This document shows, one piece after another, positions 23,453-40,642 of a DNA stretch of 64,000 nucleotides. The stretch spans positions 33,190,037-33,254,036 of the forward strand of contig CM039512.1 in NCBI GenBank assembly GCA_022432975.1, read 5' to 3'. A program made the position numbers and the translations under genes. How positions within the stretch are numbered: the stretch's first letter is position 1; every line of letters begins with the position of its first letter. The DNA is from Begonia masoniana (Eukaryota > Streptophyta > Magnoliopsida > Cucurbitales > Begoniaceae). Under the pieces are notes generated by a model, which was not told the DNA's origin, searched no databases, and saw only the letters and a program-made list of their open reading frames with translations.

Positions 23453-24406
23453 CTCTTTTACAATCTCTTCATATTTGTTAGCTAACTCCAGCAGTTTAGC
23501 ACAGGTAGATTCCCTACATGAATAAGTCTTTGAAGTAATGGCGTCGACCTATTAATTGGAAAATCAAGTATTACAAATCAATACGAAACTCCACCTTAAA
23601 GCAAAACACATTTACCTCCATCAGCACAATTTCCACATTTCTCTGTATTGCTTGTAAATCTTGTGTCTTGGATTCAACCTCCAACTTAACATTATCAAGT
23701 TCTTTTGTAGCCTCTTCACTCTTAAGATCTCTCTCTTTCTCTAGTTGTTTTATTAGTTCATCCACTTGATTAACTGAGGAACATACCAAAATATGCTCTA
23801 AAAGAGGTATAGTAGGATGAAAAAACATATAAACAGAAGTTCAAGAAATAACAATACCCTTGACTTGTTGCTCAACCATTTTAGCATCAAGTGATTTGTC
23901 CAAAACTTCTTCATCACTCACTTTAGCTTTTAGGATTTTAAACTTTTTGTCCATTGACTTTGTAGAGTTTACCTGTCAAAAAGAATACTTAACATCGTTT
24001 TTGTTTTATATGTGACAATTAAAAGTATCATTATATATATAATTCAAAATCAGTTAAATTTTTCTGAAACTTTAAAGAGCTTATTGATATATCCATAAAA
24101 TGAGACTAAAATAAAACATCAAGCTTTTCATTAATGTCAAAGGTATAGATAGGAGTTTATCAAGCCTTAGGATTTTTACATCTCATAAAAAGAAAAGAAA
24201 TAAACTGCAAATAATAGAATGGGTTGAATAGACATTAAATTCATTTTTCATAAGAATACCATTAAATTTTTACCATTTACTGATCATTAGGAGCTCCGAA
24301 AGATGAACACATAAAACTCAATTGCATAAACAATAATACAACAGTCGTATACCTGTTCTTGTATGAACTGCATCTGAGCAAAGAGTTTTGACAATTTCTT
24401 CAAAAC

Positions 24407-25569
24407 CTGAAAATAAATAAATAGAAATTCATAGAACTATTTTCTCTCCAAAACCTACATTATCTCCCTTCAGCACTCCCAAGGTTCTGTATGATGCAGG
24501 ATTGAAGCTTTAGTAATTATCATCAATTTTCCATAGAAAATAATTTTACTAACTGTATAGTACAAGAGGCGACAAGACTTTTCATCTACTATAGAGCCAT
24601 GAAAAAACTTATCAATGAAGCATAATCAAAACGATGGCTTTGTCTCCAAATAATTTTTAACACCACAATTTTTAAAAGACAATCAGTATGAATTTATTTA
24701 TAGGAGTCAAAATATTACCATCCCTTCACTTCTCTCAAGAGTAATCCTAGTCCAGAAAGCTACGTTAGTCAATGTTATCTTCTCCCGAGTCTCTTTATTT
24801 ATGAACATTACTTCTCTCAATTTCTAGGATAATTGATCTAGTAAACAAAGAATAAACCAAAGTTTTTCTATTCTTTTCCGCCGCATGCCATGACAAAAAA
24901 AAAATCAATGACTTTTCTAGAGGACACCTATTGACATCATTTTCATCAAATACAGAACTGTTGTCAGAAATTAAGTGAAGCTATCACTTATCACGCATTC
25001 GACTCCCCTTTTTAGTCATTATGGTATGTAGATGTGTTTTGCATTTCAACCATCACGTTTTTATAATTTCTTTGAAGCCAAATATTAGATGAGATGTTAT
25101 AATTAATGTATCTTTTTCAGTGGGGTTAATTAATGGATTCAAATGTAACGGTATACTATTCCAAAAATACAAATCAAACTTTGATAAGTGTAACAAAATA
25201 TCTATTGTATCCATTTAACCTAAGGCGCTTTCTGAATGCTTATAAAAATACACCAAAGGTGTCAGATAGTCCTTTTTAGGTCTGCTAATAATCCCACCAA
25301 ATGTTTCCTTATATAATTACATGAACATAAACAACCTAAGCCCATGACACAAAATTTAATTTTAATTTTCTGCTTAATTTTTTCTTTAAAATTAATTATT
25401 TTTATTTTCTTAAATTTTAGATTCTTCGTTGACGTGGAATTCTTAATCCTTATAAGTTTTGAAATCCTAGTCTTAATTCTATTTAAAAGGGTGCTATAAA
25501 TATTAAACAACAAATTTTAATAAGGATTTTTTTTTTTCCAAAAACTATTTTTCAACATTTACTCTTAAA
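24407..25569. other. NUF2 intron sequence, no feature recognised
   Basis: AT-rich intron DNA between exons 28231 and 24406. The expected missing NUF2 exon was searched for on the minus strand by eye without success. Confidence 0.5.
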
Positions 25570-26330
25570 ATTTTTATTTTGTTTGGAAGTAATATTTCGA
25601 TTCACCCAATTAGTGTTAGAGCAAAGATTTTCATCTTGAGCTCACAGCTCAAGATGGTTCTAATAGGAAATGAATCAATGATAACAAAGAGTGGTTCAAT
25701 AGAAGTAATCAATGATTTGATCAAATTGATCAACGAGACTAAAAAATATATTTGCAATCTTAAGAAAATTGTTGCTGGGTTTATTGCTAAAAGGATATAT
25801 GAATGTGTGAAACGACAATTGAAGACCAAACACCTTAAGTCTGACAACGAGGAGGGTGGAGAAAATGACAATCAATGGAAGATATAATGTGGCGTGAAAA
25901 ACTCTAATGTAGCAAACAACTATGAACTTTTGTCTAGAGATTAGCCGACCGTTAGCCATCACCAGAACGATGGGCCATCATTTTTGTTATGTGACAATGA
26001 TCGACAACATCCACTGTTCAACCTAAAAAATGACCAACTAGCCACGAATTGGCCTTGCAAATCATCGATTCGAGAATTCCTACATTGATTCATGAAATCA
26101 AAATCCTATACTGTGATTTTACTTCATCTCACTCCCCAACGACCACTAAGGGGCTTCTGACCTACAACAATATTGAATTTGAGACTAATGATGGTTTTTT
26201 GAACCAAATGTTAAGTGTGTTGGGGCGAGACAACTAATGTTTTTGACAAAAAAAATGATGAACTTTTCCGACATCAATGGCAAATGTTTTTCAACAACCT
26301 AAAGGACAAAGTCGATTTCAAAGGGGGGAG
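25570..26330 (+). pseudogene. decayed gypsy-like remnant with polypurine tract
   Basis: The end reads DKVDFKGGSNV over AAAGGGGGGAG (about 26319-26329), the pattern where the last pol residues of a gypsy element overlap the polypurine tract. The preceding 102-codon frame at 25579-25887 and the 26049-26237 frame are not recognised. It lies inside a NUF2 intron. Confidence 0.35.
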
Positions 26331-26744
26331 TAATGTTATAAAATAATAATAGAGGTAATTTGAAAATTATATAATGTGTTGGCAAAATTAATTTTAGTTA
26401 GTTAATAAGAAGTTTTGAGGAAAGTTAGAGTTAGTAAGATGAGTTTATTATAGATGAGAAAATGAAGGGTGAAAGGATATGTTGCTATGATGATATTTGA
26501 TGGAATATTCTTGGTAGATTATTAAAATTTTTTGAAAATAATATTTTGTGCAATGATGATATTCTTCATATTCAGATTACATATATTACAATAACTATCA
26601 TTTACAACACATTTTTCTTCAACGACATAACATTTCACACTCTAACTTCTCACTAACTAATAAAAACTAACTTTCCTATTCAACAACTACTTTCTATAAT
26701 AAGTATTATATAGGAATTGCATTAATACTTCCCCCGTCGAGTTC
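26331..26744. other. AT-rich stretch between two convergent gypsy remnants, likely LTR debris
   Basis: Bounded on each side by polypurine-tract-like sequence pointing inward, so it should be LTR sequence of one or both elements. No complete LTR ends seen. Confidence 0.35.
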
Positions 26745-28190
26745 GACCTTGTCCTCAAGGTCGCAAGATAAAAATAGAAGTTCAATCACATAAATCCTTT
26801 GTCGGTGGCTTTTTCATCCACTTTATTCGATTCTACAACCAGTGTATCTCCTATAATCTCATTCAGTTCCATCATGTAAGATGATACTTACAACGATGGC
26901 CAACTTGCTATTTTTCTCCACAACGTAAACAAAGATTAACCTATCTTTGATGTTGTCGTTCTTCCAAAGTTGTAGCCACTCATAGGCCTCCACTTACTAT
27001 CCGATTAGCAACAGGAGAATAATTCTTGCCATCAAGAACCTTTTTTTGAACTCCCCCATCAATTGGGAAAATAGGTTTAGCTTGAAAATAATTAGAATTG
27101 GATTGGATTTTGTTAGACACTAGATTGGAACCCAATTTAATGTCCTTTTTGGATTTATTCTCATATTTAAGTGCCAACATAGAGAACATCATAGACATTT
27201 CTAGGCTGCATAACATCATCTTACAACTTGCCAGATAATCCATTAAGAAAAGCTCCTAAAAAGTGATTCTTGATCCATACCTCAAATACGAACTGCTAAT
27301 TCCTATAATTGATCATCATACTCTTTAATGCTTCCCGTTTGTTTTAAACTTACAAGTTATTCTTAGGGAGAACGAAATTTTTTAAGCTTGAAACATTGAC
27401 CCATTGCAAATTTTAATTCTTCCCAACCCAAATCATTCAAAAAATCTCAAGCTTTACTGATCAAATATTCTGAAATAGTAAAAACTTGGTCATCAGGATA
27501 AATCCTAGCCACACAAGAAAATCTGTCCAACTTTTTTAACTCATGCAATCTAACCCTCCATCAAAAACAGAAAGCTCTACATGTGGAGAACTACCCAATG
27601 CAAGTTTGCCATGAAACCTAGGTGGAGAATTATGATTACGAAACTCACACCTATCAGTACCTCCATCCCACGTTGGATCCCTGGTTCAACAAGGAGGAAA
27701 TAGATTATCTTTATGTCGATCAACACTTACCTCCCATGGTGGTTCTCTGATTTGGCGTGAAGGGAACGACTCTGGCCATCGATGAACAGTTTCTTTCCAC
27801 TGCGCACGCTCAGCGACTACCTACCACGTTAGGTTTTTGGGTCGGCGCGGTTCAGTGCCACGTTGTTCCGATGCTTATGTCCACGACGGTTCTTCTCTTC
27901 TGCAAGGACCCATGCACATGACAGGGGTCGAATGTTTCTCCTTGTTTCACCCGTGTATGTGCTGAAAATCCTCACCATACTCTTCTGAAAAAATGAATGA
28001 ACATGCTGGGTGGTAAAATAGAACCAATGGTTTCCACTCCCTTTCCTTTTTCCTTTCCAATGGGTATGCTCGGTCCTTCAACATTATTTCTAACATATTC
28101 TCTTAAAAAGCTGATTTCAGCCATTAATTTTGGTGAACATGTACTTGCTGCTGTTTTAAAATAGTGAGGATTAGACATTTCCCCTGCATG
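26745..28190 (-). pseudogene. gypsy gag remnant, internally deleted
   Basis: Minus-strand translation shows a CCHC knuckle LCLRCGEK*QVGHRCK (about 26895-26940) with one stop, a gag-like leader, and at the 3' end EDKVELDGGS over GACGGGGGAAG (about 26740-26765), the pol-end/polypurine pattern. The bulk of pol is missing between the two. It lies within the large intron that lacks a NUF2 exon. Confidence 0.5.
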
Positions 28191-29807
28191 TGTTTACGAG
28201 CTAAAATGGAATGGAAAAGCACCAAGTTACCTGCAATTTATCTGGGGACTGAACAATCTTCGAACATAAATTTGCATTCTCTTGAACACTTTGTATTAGG
28301 AGAAACTCAGCGTTGGAAACCTGAGGTTTAGAGCTGATTAGCAGAAACTATTGATACATATCTCCTACTTTAAAAATAAAACAATGAACAAAATTTAATA
28401 AAAATAAATATAACAACTTAACTTTATGTTCATATCCTCACAAATCACAGCTTATAACATATTTTGTTGCAATCATTTTAAAAAAAATAGAACCAAGGTC
28501 AAGTGTGCATATATTTATCCACGACCCATCATGAAAACAACATCAAAAGAGAACCAGGACAGAATAATGAAAATACCGAAGACGAGGAAAAAAAACATAT
28601 GTGAGAACAACCAATAGTAATGGTCAAAGTAAACCAACCTTCTCATCCATTTCTCCAACCTTCCCCTTTAATTTTCGAATAGAAGTTCACAAGGACGCCT
28701 GGTGGTTGTTGAGGCCAGCAATGTTCTGACGTAATTCTTTCACTTTTGCATCAACCTCTTCAACAAGAGGTAAATCCCTTTCTCTTGCTTGATTGTAGTT
28801 TTCAATCTCAGCATTCAACTATAATTGAGAAACTTAGGTCAAGTCGTGGCTTGTTTTTTTGCCACTAACAGATATACCTGGTAAGTCTTTGCCTCGTACT
28901 CTCTTTGTTGTTTGGCAAAAAAATTTATTTCATCCATAGCTGATACATGGAGATTGATTTTGGCATCTCTTGAAAAAGATTAACAATAAATATAATCTAC
29001 AGTGGAACAAATTATCAACATTCAAATAGAATGAAAAATATTGTATAATCTAAAGCTTTTTAAAGAAAACATGAAAGTTGACTAGGCATCAAATTCACCA
29101 GAAAGACCAACAAAATATTAACAGTAAAAAGGGGAAAAAAATCCAAAAACATTCAGCCAATGATAAATTTTTGAACATATATTGAGATATTGTTAAATTC
29201 AAACATTTTGATTGAATGGAAGCACTATGAATATGGTTTAATGTTTTTTTAGTACAACAAAATTTTAATGATTGATGACTTTGTAAGAAAATGAAACAAC
29301 GCTCCAACCAAGATAACTATTTAGATCCATACTTAATGCTCTATTCTCCAAATAAAGCGTAGTTAACTACCTCAAAACTACATTTAGTCTATGGAAGAGA
29401 AAATCTCACTTGTATAAATATAAATTGAGAATCGCACTAAGGAAGCTTCTGTCCGGTCCGAATCTGGCCTTAGCAAATCTTTCAGTGTGAACTTCTTTGG
29501 GCATCCCACAGATTCAACAAGTTGTTTTATCTTATTGCTAAGTTTCACAAGCCTAATGGAGTCCATAAGAAAAACGGGATTCTCCAGCTACTGCAAAGCA
29601 GCAAATTCAACCTGTCCCTGATCTTCCCTGCACCGATTCCACATCCCAAAGGAAACTACTTCAGAAAATCCATGAAAATTATAACAAAATCAAGAGCAAA
29701 ATTTATGTGAGGTAATACTTATGCAGTATTTCGAGGCGGATTAAGAGATGGGTGTAAAGATCGGAGAGGAAATCTGTATTGGGATTAAGGAAGTTGCGCT
29801 CAGATAC

Positions 29808-31902
29808 TGTAATGCCCCGAGTTTTCTGAACCCGGATCGCTACTCATGACATAGAACAGGACTAAGAAATTTTTAAGGAAAATTTTAAAATTTCACTCAA
29901 CGATAAAGATTAAATCTTTAAATCTTCAAATCTTGCAGCGGAAAACTTTTTGTATAAATAACATTTATAAAATAAACAATATGTTAAAACGTTTGGCTGA
30001 GAGAAACGAAACTGAACAGTATCAGCGGAAGAAGTGGATACAAACAACATCTACCGCTGAACAGTGTCAGCGGTAGAAGCAGAAACAAAAGGCATCTTCT
30101 GCTTCCAACATCCACTGCTCGCGTCAGCCGAACAACACGTCGACTTTCACGCATCTACCGCTCACACCTGTCGATGACACGTCGGCTACTTACATCTACC
30201 GATTGCAAAACGACAAAATTCCATTCACATCTTCCGCTGAACAATACCAACGAAAAAAGTAGAAACTACTTAGACTCAGCGGTAGAAGTAGAAATAAACG
30301 CCTTCTTCCACTAACCACGTGACTCTACTAAACTAACTCACGTGACTCATTAACTCAAAATTTGAACAACTCATCATCCACCGATAAACTAAACTTCAAC
30401 ATCTACCGATGGACTACATCCATCGATAGACTAAACTTCAACATCTACCGATTGACTACATCCACTGATAGACAGAATACCCAATTTTCACCAATAGGCA
30501 ACAAAGCAGCATACAAACCATTTTCACTCTAAATAAAGAACAGCTCCGGCTACTAAAAGAACTAGTGCATTTTACTGAAATCCTTCAAAACAACATAATC
30601 CACAACTTCAAAAATCCAGAATAATAGACTACGACTAAAACCAAATCTTGTTTTCATATCAGAAAAGCACCAGACCATATATATAAAAGAAACATTAGAC
30701 CGCTACTACCACTAACATTCTCAACATGCTTAAACGGAACCATTGTCAACTAACTTTCACACCTACTGACATCAGTTAAACCGCCTCATCAGTTCACCAG
30801 GTCGAGACATGAACGTGCTCCCCCAACCAGCCTAGTCCTCAACATGCTCAGAGAACACACCTTCTGAGGCTTCTTCACCTATATTACAAAACTCATCTAT
30901 TAGTCTAATACTAAATAAGTTAAGTAACAATGAAATAAATTGCTAAAACATAAATCTTAATCATGCAGTTTCTACTTTCACATCTCAGTTGCATTTACAT
31001 TCTTTCGCTGATCTGATCCCTCGGTTCCATTGGGAGTTGGATCAATTTTCCCAAAGTCATACATTCCTTCATAAGTTAAGGGACGGATTAGTTCCCTTAA
31101 TAGTTTATCTGATCCTTCTATTCCACTGGGAATTGGATCAATCTTCCCAAAGTTATAAATCCCTTCATAAGTTAAGGGACAGATTAGTTCCCTTAATAGT
31201 TTATCTGTTGCAATCTGTTCATTTTTTACCATGCCAATATATGTAAATTCATTTTTTGTATTCTTTCAAAATATGATGCATGACATATAGAAAAATTCAA
31301 ACATACATAATCCTACTGTTTTGTGATGTAGGCCCGAAGACACATGCATACTCCACTTACCTGGCTTCCTGGAAATGCTCGGTTTCAAACTACTTCGGAA
31401 GTTTTGCTCACCTAAGTTATAAACAAAATATCAATTACATTTTTACTAAACCTCATTCTAATCTATCCAGAAATCTAAGGAATCTAGTTTGGGAGTTCTA
31501 TACATAGTGCATTACTAATTCACCATAAAACCAAAACTAACTCCCACCTACAGCATTCACCAAAGCTCACATCTATACTCCTCTCTACCATCACTAGTTA
31601 CAATGTAACACGAAATCGAAGTAGACTCACTTAGTTTGGAGAAAAATCGGATAGGGAATCGCCTGGAGAGCTCTGCTGAGCTTGAGCTGAATACAGAGAG
31701 AGAATATGGAAAATAGTGGCGGCTACAGTGCATTAATCACAAAACTTCTTTCCTTAAATAGGTTATCACTATAATTCTCTATTTACCATTATGCCATTAC
31801 TTAGTCATTTATTAACCTAATCACTAATTTTCCCAATTTTATCCATAAAACGTACACTACAAGTTGGTTAAGTAAATTGGTTCAATAAAACCGGGTGTTA
31901 CA
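29808..31902 (-). mobile_element. solo gypsy LTR (L2) inside NUF2 exon 1
   Basis: 2095 bp; minus strand begins TGTAACACCCGG (31902) and ends GGGGCATTACA (29808). Target duplication GATAC (29803-29807) / GATAT (31903-31907), one mismatch. It contains the shared stem-loop and exon C block, a 97-bp duplication (about 31005-31207), and at 30010-30480 many CATCTACCG/CATCCACCG motifs. No internal coding sequence, so it is a recombination product of a full element. Confidence 0.88.
30900..30914 (-). promoter_or_regulatory. LTR stem-loop upstream of 3' splice-like site (L2)
   Basis: Minus strand TTAGT-ATTAG-ACTAA followed by TAG; the acceptor AG ends 21 nt further (30879). The second pair is T:A, a third compensatory state. 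Exon C frame: EEASEGVFSEHVED then stop. Confidence 0.55.
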
Positions 31903-31982
31903 GATATGGCGGTGATCTGGGATTGGACGAGCACAGTGACGATGTCTGAGCGGGAAAGCCTCGGATACTCGAACTTCGACAT

Positions 31983-32559
31983 CACCAATCGATACTTGTT
32001 GTACTGAAATTGTTAGAAATGGAGAAGAGAGAGAGAGAGGTGGTAGATGTTTTCCCGCACAAAATTAGGCTAAAATATTTCAAGAAAAGTGGAATTGAGA
32101 ATGAACAACTGCCGCTCTTAATTTCTTGGTGGGCTACATGATGATGATAGGACTGAAGCTGGGGAATCCATCCGAAATTCCGACTCGATTCCCTTAATTT
32201 GGTCGGTCTGATTTTTAGTTGGGGATGAGACCCCACTTAATGTCCACAATTCAGTTCTTTCTTTAAGGATAAAATTAATCAAACCGAACAATACTTGTCC
32301 ATAACAATTTCGATATAAAATTCGGTTCAATTTTAGTTTGCAATTTGATCTGAACCCATCCAATTCGACTCATACATGATTCAGATTTATATATTTTAAT
32401 AAGATTAATTTATTTTTCAATTGAACTGAAAGTCATGGTTAAATGCAGTTCAATTCGTCTCTCCTGTAAATTAACTTTTGTGATTTGTCTATACTATTAT
32501 GGTCGCGCTTAACATTCTTTGTTCACAAATAGGTTGTAAGTAAGGCTTAATGAGAGTGT
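31983..32559 (-). promoter_or_regulatory. 5' flank of NUF2 pseudogene
   Basis: On the coding strand it has a CTCTCTCTC tract (plus 32025-32039) about 45 bp before the ATG, typical of plant 5' UTRs. Upstream is AT-rich; no clear TATA box was fixed. Confidence 0.4.
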
Positions 32560-32960
32560 CACAACCCATTTTGCCCACGCAGAACTAGTGCCATTAGACT
32601 TTACTCCGCAAAATCTTCTAGTCCCTCGCCCTCCTCCTATGCATCATGACCTTGCAACATTTGGGAAATCTGCCGCGAGAAATGTTTTGACCACAAGCAT
32701 CTTTTAAGTGACCATGATACACATTCAAAAGTGTCTATTTGGTAACCCTATTTATCCAAATTTCAAAAGTTCACGTCACGGGCTGCATTTTCATTACAAG
32801 TGAATGTGAGGCGGAGCATAAAAATATTAACGACGAAAATCTCCATCTAAAAGTGTTAAGCAAAACGTGACTTTAGATCTAGAAGAAAAATAAAAAAATG
32901 GTGCAACGTGAAAACTTTCCAAGTGCAGGTGTGGACACTATCCAGTTCAGTTCAGTTCGG
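32560..32960 (-). repeat. 5S rDNA-derived fragment (5S 3' end and spacer-like flank)
   Basis: Minus strand has GGAAAGTTTTCACGTTGCACC followed by a T-rich tract and TTCTTCTAGATCT, matching the 3' end of 5S rRNA, a Pol III-type T run and the flank seen at 55.8 kb. The rest (TTTTGACCACAAGCATCTTTT, CAACCCATTTTGCCCAC) matches pieces at 55.6 and 61.1 kb. Degenerate. Confidence 0.5.
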
Positions 32961-37290
<4,330 letters not shown>

Positions 37291-39390
37291 GAATTTGCAC
37301 GTTAACATTTGAATTTGCACGTTAACATTTGAATTTGCACGTTAACATTTGAATTTGCACGTTAACATTTGAATTTGCACGTTAACATTTGAATTTGCAC
37401 GTTAACATTTGAATTTGCACGTTAACATTTGAATTTGCACGTTAACATTTGAATTTGCACGTTAACATTTGAATTTGCACGTTAACATTTGAATTTGCAC
37501 GTTAACATTTGAATTTGCACGTTAACATTTGAATTTGCACGTTAACATTTGAATTTGCACGTTAACATTTGAATTTGCACGTTAACATTTGAATTTGCAC
37601 GTTAACATTTGAATTTGCACGTTAACATTTGAATTTGCACGTTAACATTTGAATTTGCACGTTAACATTTGAATTTGCACGTTAACATTTGAATTTGCAC
37701 GTTAACATTTGAATTTGCACGTTAACATTTGAATTTGCACGTTAACATTTGAATTTGCACGTTAACATTTGAATTTGCACGTTAACATTTGAATTTGCAC
37801 GTTAACATTTGAATTTGCACGTTAACATTTGAATTTGCACGTTAACATTTGAATTTGCACGTTAACATTTGAATTTGCACGTTAACATTTGAATTTGCAC
37901 GTTAACATTTGAATTTGCACGTTAACATTTGAATTTGCACGTTAACATTTGAATTTGCACGTTAACATTTGAATTTGCACGTTAACATTTGAATTTGCAC
38001 GTTAACATTTGAATTTGCACGTTAACATTTGAATTTGCACGTTAACATTTGAATTTGCACGTTAACATTTGAATTTGCACGTTAACATTTGAATTTGCAC
38101 GTTAACATTTGAATTTGCACGTTAACATTTGAATTTGCACGTTAACATTTGAATTTGCACGTTAACATTTGAATTTGCACGTTAACATTTGAATTTGCAC
38201 GTTAACATTTGAATTTGCACGTTAACATTTGAATTTGCACGTTAACATTTGAATTTGCACGTTAACATTTGAATTTGCACGTTAACATTTGAATTTGCAC
38301 GTTAACATTTGAATTTGCACGTTAACATTTGAATTTGCACGTTAACATTTGAATTTGCACGTTAACATTTGAATTTGCACGTTAACATTTGAATTTGCAC
38401 GTTAACATTTGAATTTGCACGTTAACATTTGAATTTGCACGTTAACATTTGAATTTGCACGTTAACATTTGAATTTGCACGTTAACATTTGAATTTGCAC
38501 GTTAACATTTGAATTTGCACGTTAACATTTGAATTTGCACGTTAACATTTGAATTTGCACGTTAACATTTGAATTTGCACGTTAACATTTGAATTTGCAC
38601 GTTAACATTTGAATTTGCACGTTAACATTTGAATTTGCACGTTAACATTTGAATTTGCACGTTAACATTTGAATTTGCACGTTAACATTTGAATTTGCAC
38701 GTTAACATTTGAATTTGCACGTTAACATTTGAATTTGCACGTTAACATTTGAATTTGCACGTTAACATTTGAATTTGCACGTTAACATTTGAATTTGCAC
38801 GTTAACATTTGAATTTGCACGTTAACATTTGAATTTGCACGTTAACATTTGAATTTGCACGTTAACATTTGAATTTGCACGTTAACATTTGAATTTGCAC
38901 GTTAACATTTGAATTTGCACGTTAACATTTGAATTTGCACGTTAACATTTGAATTTGCACGTTAACATTTGAATTTGCACGTTAACATTTGAATTTGCAC
39001 GTTAACATTTGAATTTGCACGTTAACATTTGAATTTGCACGTTAACATTTGAATTTGCACGTTAACATTTGAATTTGCACGTTAACATTTGAATTTGCAC
39101 GTTAACATTTGAATTTGCACGTTAACATTTGAATTTGCACGTTAACATTTGAATTTGCACGTTAACATTTGAATTTGCACGTTAACATTTGAATTTGCAC
39201 GTTAACATTTGAATTTGCACGTTAACATTTGAATTTGCACGTTAACATTTGAATTTGCACGTTAACATTTGAATTTGCACGTTAACATTTGAATTTGCAC
39301 GTTAACATTTGAATTTGCACGTTAACATTTGAATTTGCACGTTAACATTTGAATTTGCACGTTAACATTTGAATTTGCACGTTAACATTT
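37291..39390 (+). repeat. 20-bp minisatellite, 105 identical copies
   Basis: The unit GAATTTGCACGTTAACATTT is repeated 105 times (2100 bp) with no variant seen. The left flank ends TGAATTTT; the right flank passes straight into hAT transposase coding sequence at 39391, where the N-terminal half of that gene should be. Confidence 0.97.
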
Positions 39391-39494
39391 ATTTATTTCT
39401 CAATCCTAAGTTCATTATGCCTTCTAGAAGAATGGTTGCAAGAGACATTCACAAGATATTTGAGAAAGAATGTAGTAAGTTGAAGGAGTATTTT
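39391..39494 (+). pseudogene. hAT transposase, 5' segment (truncated by array)
   Basis: Translates to LNPKFIMPSRRMVARDIHKI then FEKECSKLKEYF, a hAT block that precedes the catalytic region. The upstream part (BED zinc finger) is absent. Interrupted after KLKEYF by a solo LTR (target duplication ATTTT) and resumed at 41941. Confidence 0.7.
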
Positions 39495-40578
39495 TGTAAC
39501 ACCCGGCATTTTTCGTGTAATTATTTTCCCCGAATACTTAAGCGGGATTACTCTGATATTAATGCAATGACTATTTTAATGAAATTGTCGGAGTGTTCAA
39601 TTGAATGAGAGTGATTGTAAAACCAATTCGACGAACTAAATAGAAGTTTAGTCAAAAACCAATGGAAGGGCAAATTAGGAAGAAATTAAGGTTGGGAGAA
39701 ATTAAATGGATGATTGACACTTGGCAAACTTGTGGAAGAAGACAAGCCATGTATTCCATTTTCTTCTCTTCCTCCTACGTGAGACTTTTCCCTCTCTGCT
39801 TTCTCTCATTTCCCTCTCTGCTTCTCTCTTTTGGTTGAAGAAAACCAACGCAAGGAGTTTCTTCCTTCTCTGATTTTCCTCCTGTTTTTCGGTCTAAGGT
39901 AATCATCTTAGATAGAGAACGATTTTTAGTTTATTTATTTGCTAGTTTCGTGATGTTTAGGGTTAATGTCCGTTTATGCATGCTATAGGTTCGTGAACCA
40001 TAGTGCTCGTGCGTTCAAGCTTGTTGCATTTCGGACCACAGGTAAGTTCATATCCGTAGGTTGGCCCTTAAGACCCTACATCACAGAGACTCTAGGTTTT
40101 CTTCTGTCGGGAGGTTTCGGGTAGAGAAAGTTAGAGTTAAGTTTTGAGTTATCTGTTTTCTCTCTAGATTCTGTTGTATTATTCTGTTAACTGCTGTTTC
40201 AAGTTAAGCACTCTGAAAGTTCATGCATACACGTTTTCCCGAAAGTTCATGCAAAACAATGTTTTCTGTACACGGTTTTGAAGTTAAGAAAGATAAAACA
40301 GAATCCGAATGTAATGTATTGGCTAAGTGTGGGACGGGGACTGGCCCTCTGGTTTTATCCCTCCCTGAGATTCTGAAAAATTGTCCTTGCCAAGGACCCT
40401 CTGGTTTTATCCCTCCCTGGGATTCTGAAAAACTACTGAATGTCTGAATGTTCCTGAAAGTGCACCTACTGTTTGCCAGTTCCCCTATAAGCCCCACTTA
40501 TACCCCTCTGCCACTGAAACGTAATGAAATATTCTGTTAATGTATTCTGAAAACCGCATGCATAGCATTTTGCATCAC

Positions 40579-40581
<3 letters not shown>

Positions 40582-40617
<36 letters not shown>
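40582..40617. repeat. (AT)n microsatellite
   Basis: 36 bp of alternating A and T, just 5' of the LTR stem-loop. Confidence 0.95.
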
Positions 40618-40621
<4 letters not shown>

Positions 40622-40627
40622 TCTTAC

Positions 40628-40642
40628 TGAGTTTTAGACTCA
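40628..40642 (+). promoter_or_regulatory. LTR stem-loop upstream of 3' splice-like site (L3)
   Basis: TGAGT-TTTAG-ACTCA, preceded by TCTTAC; acceptor AG 21 nt downstream (40663). The closing pair next to the loop is T:A here versus C:G in L4. Exon C frame: TEPVNEDLVPQDDDLM then stop. Confidence 0.6.

Larger units (their letters stand above)
23453..31982 (-). pseudogene. NUF2: NUF2-like kinetochore gene, broken
   Basis: NUF2 is a subunit of the NDC80 complex, which links kinetochores to microtubules. Exon 1 opens MSKFEYPRLSRSDIVTVLVQ (ATG at 31982). Exons, in transcript order and with GT-AG ends: 31982-31903 then 29807-29719 (one exon split by a solo LTR), 29627-29410 (VEFAAL, CPKKFTLKDLLRPDSDRTE), 28968-28878, 28818-28639 (RERDLPLVEEVDAKVKEL), 28320-28231 (QSVQENANLCSKIVQSPDKL), 24406-24353, 23972-23858, 23773-23616 (coiled coil), 23548-23453 (NKYEEIVKE). 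Lesions: LTR insertion in exon 1; TAG before LENPV in exon 2; a one-base loss after SDRTE; TGA after NNHQASL, where CGA is likely ancestral. One coiled-coil exon between 28231 and 24406 and the last exon were not found. The 5' flank is CT-rich on the coding strand, like a plant 5' UTR. Confidence 0.88.

Noticed and set aside
23571..23828. Independent small coiled-coil gene
   Set aside because: It is one exon of the NUF2 pseudogene read through into its introns.
37291..39390. CRISPR-like array
   Set aside because: The repeats are directly contiguous without spacers, in a plant genome; it is a minisatellite.
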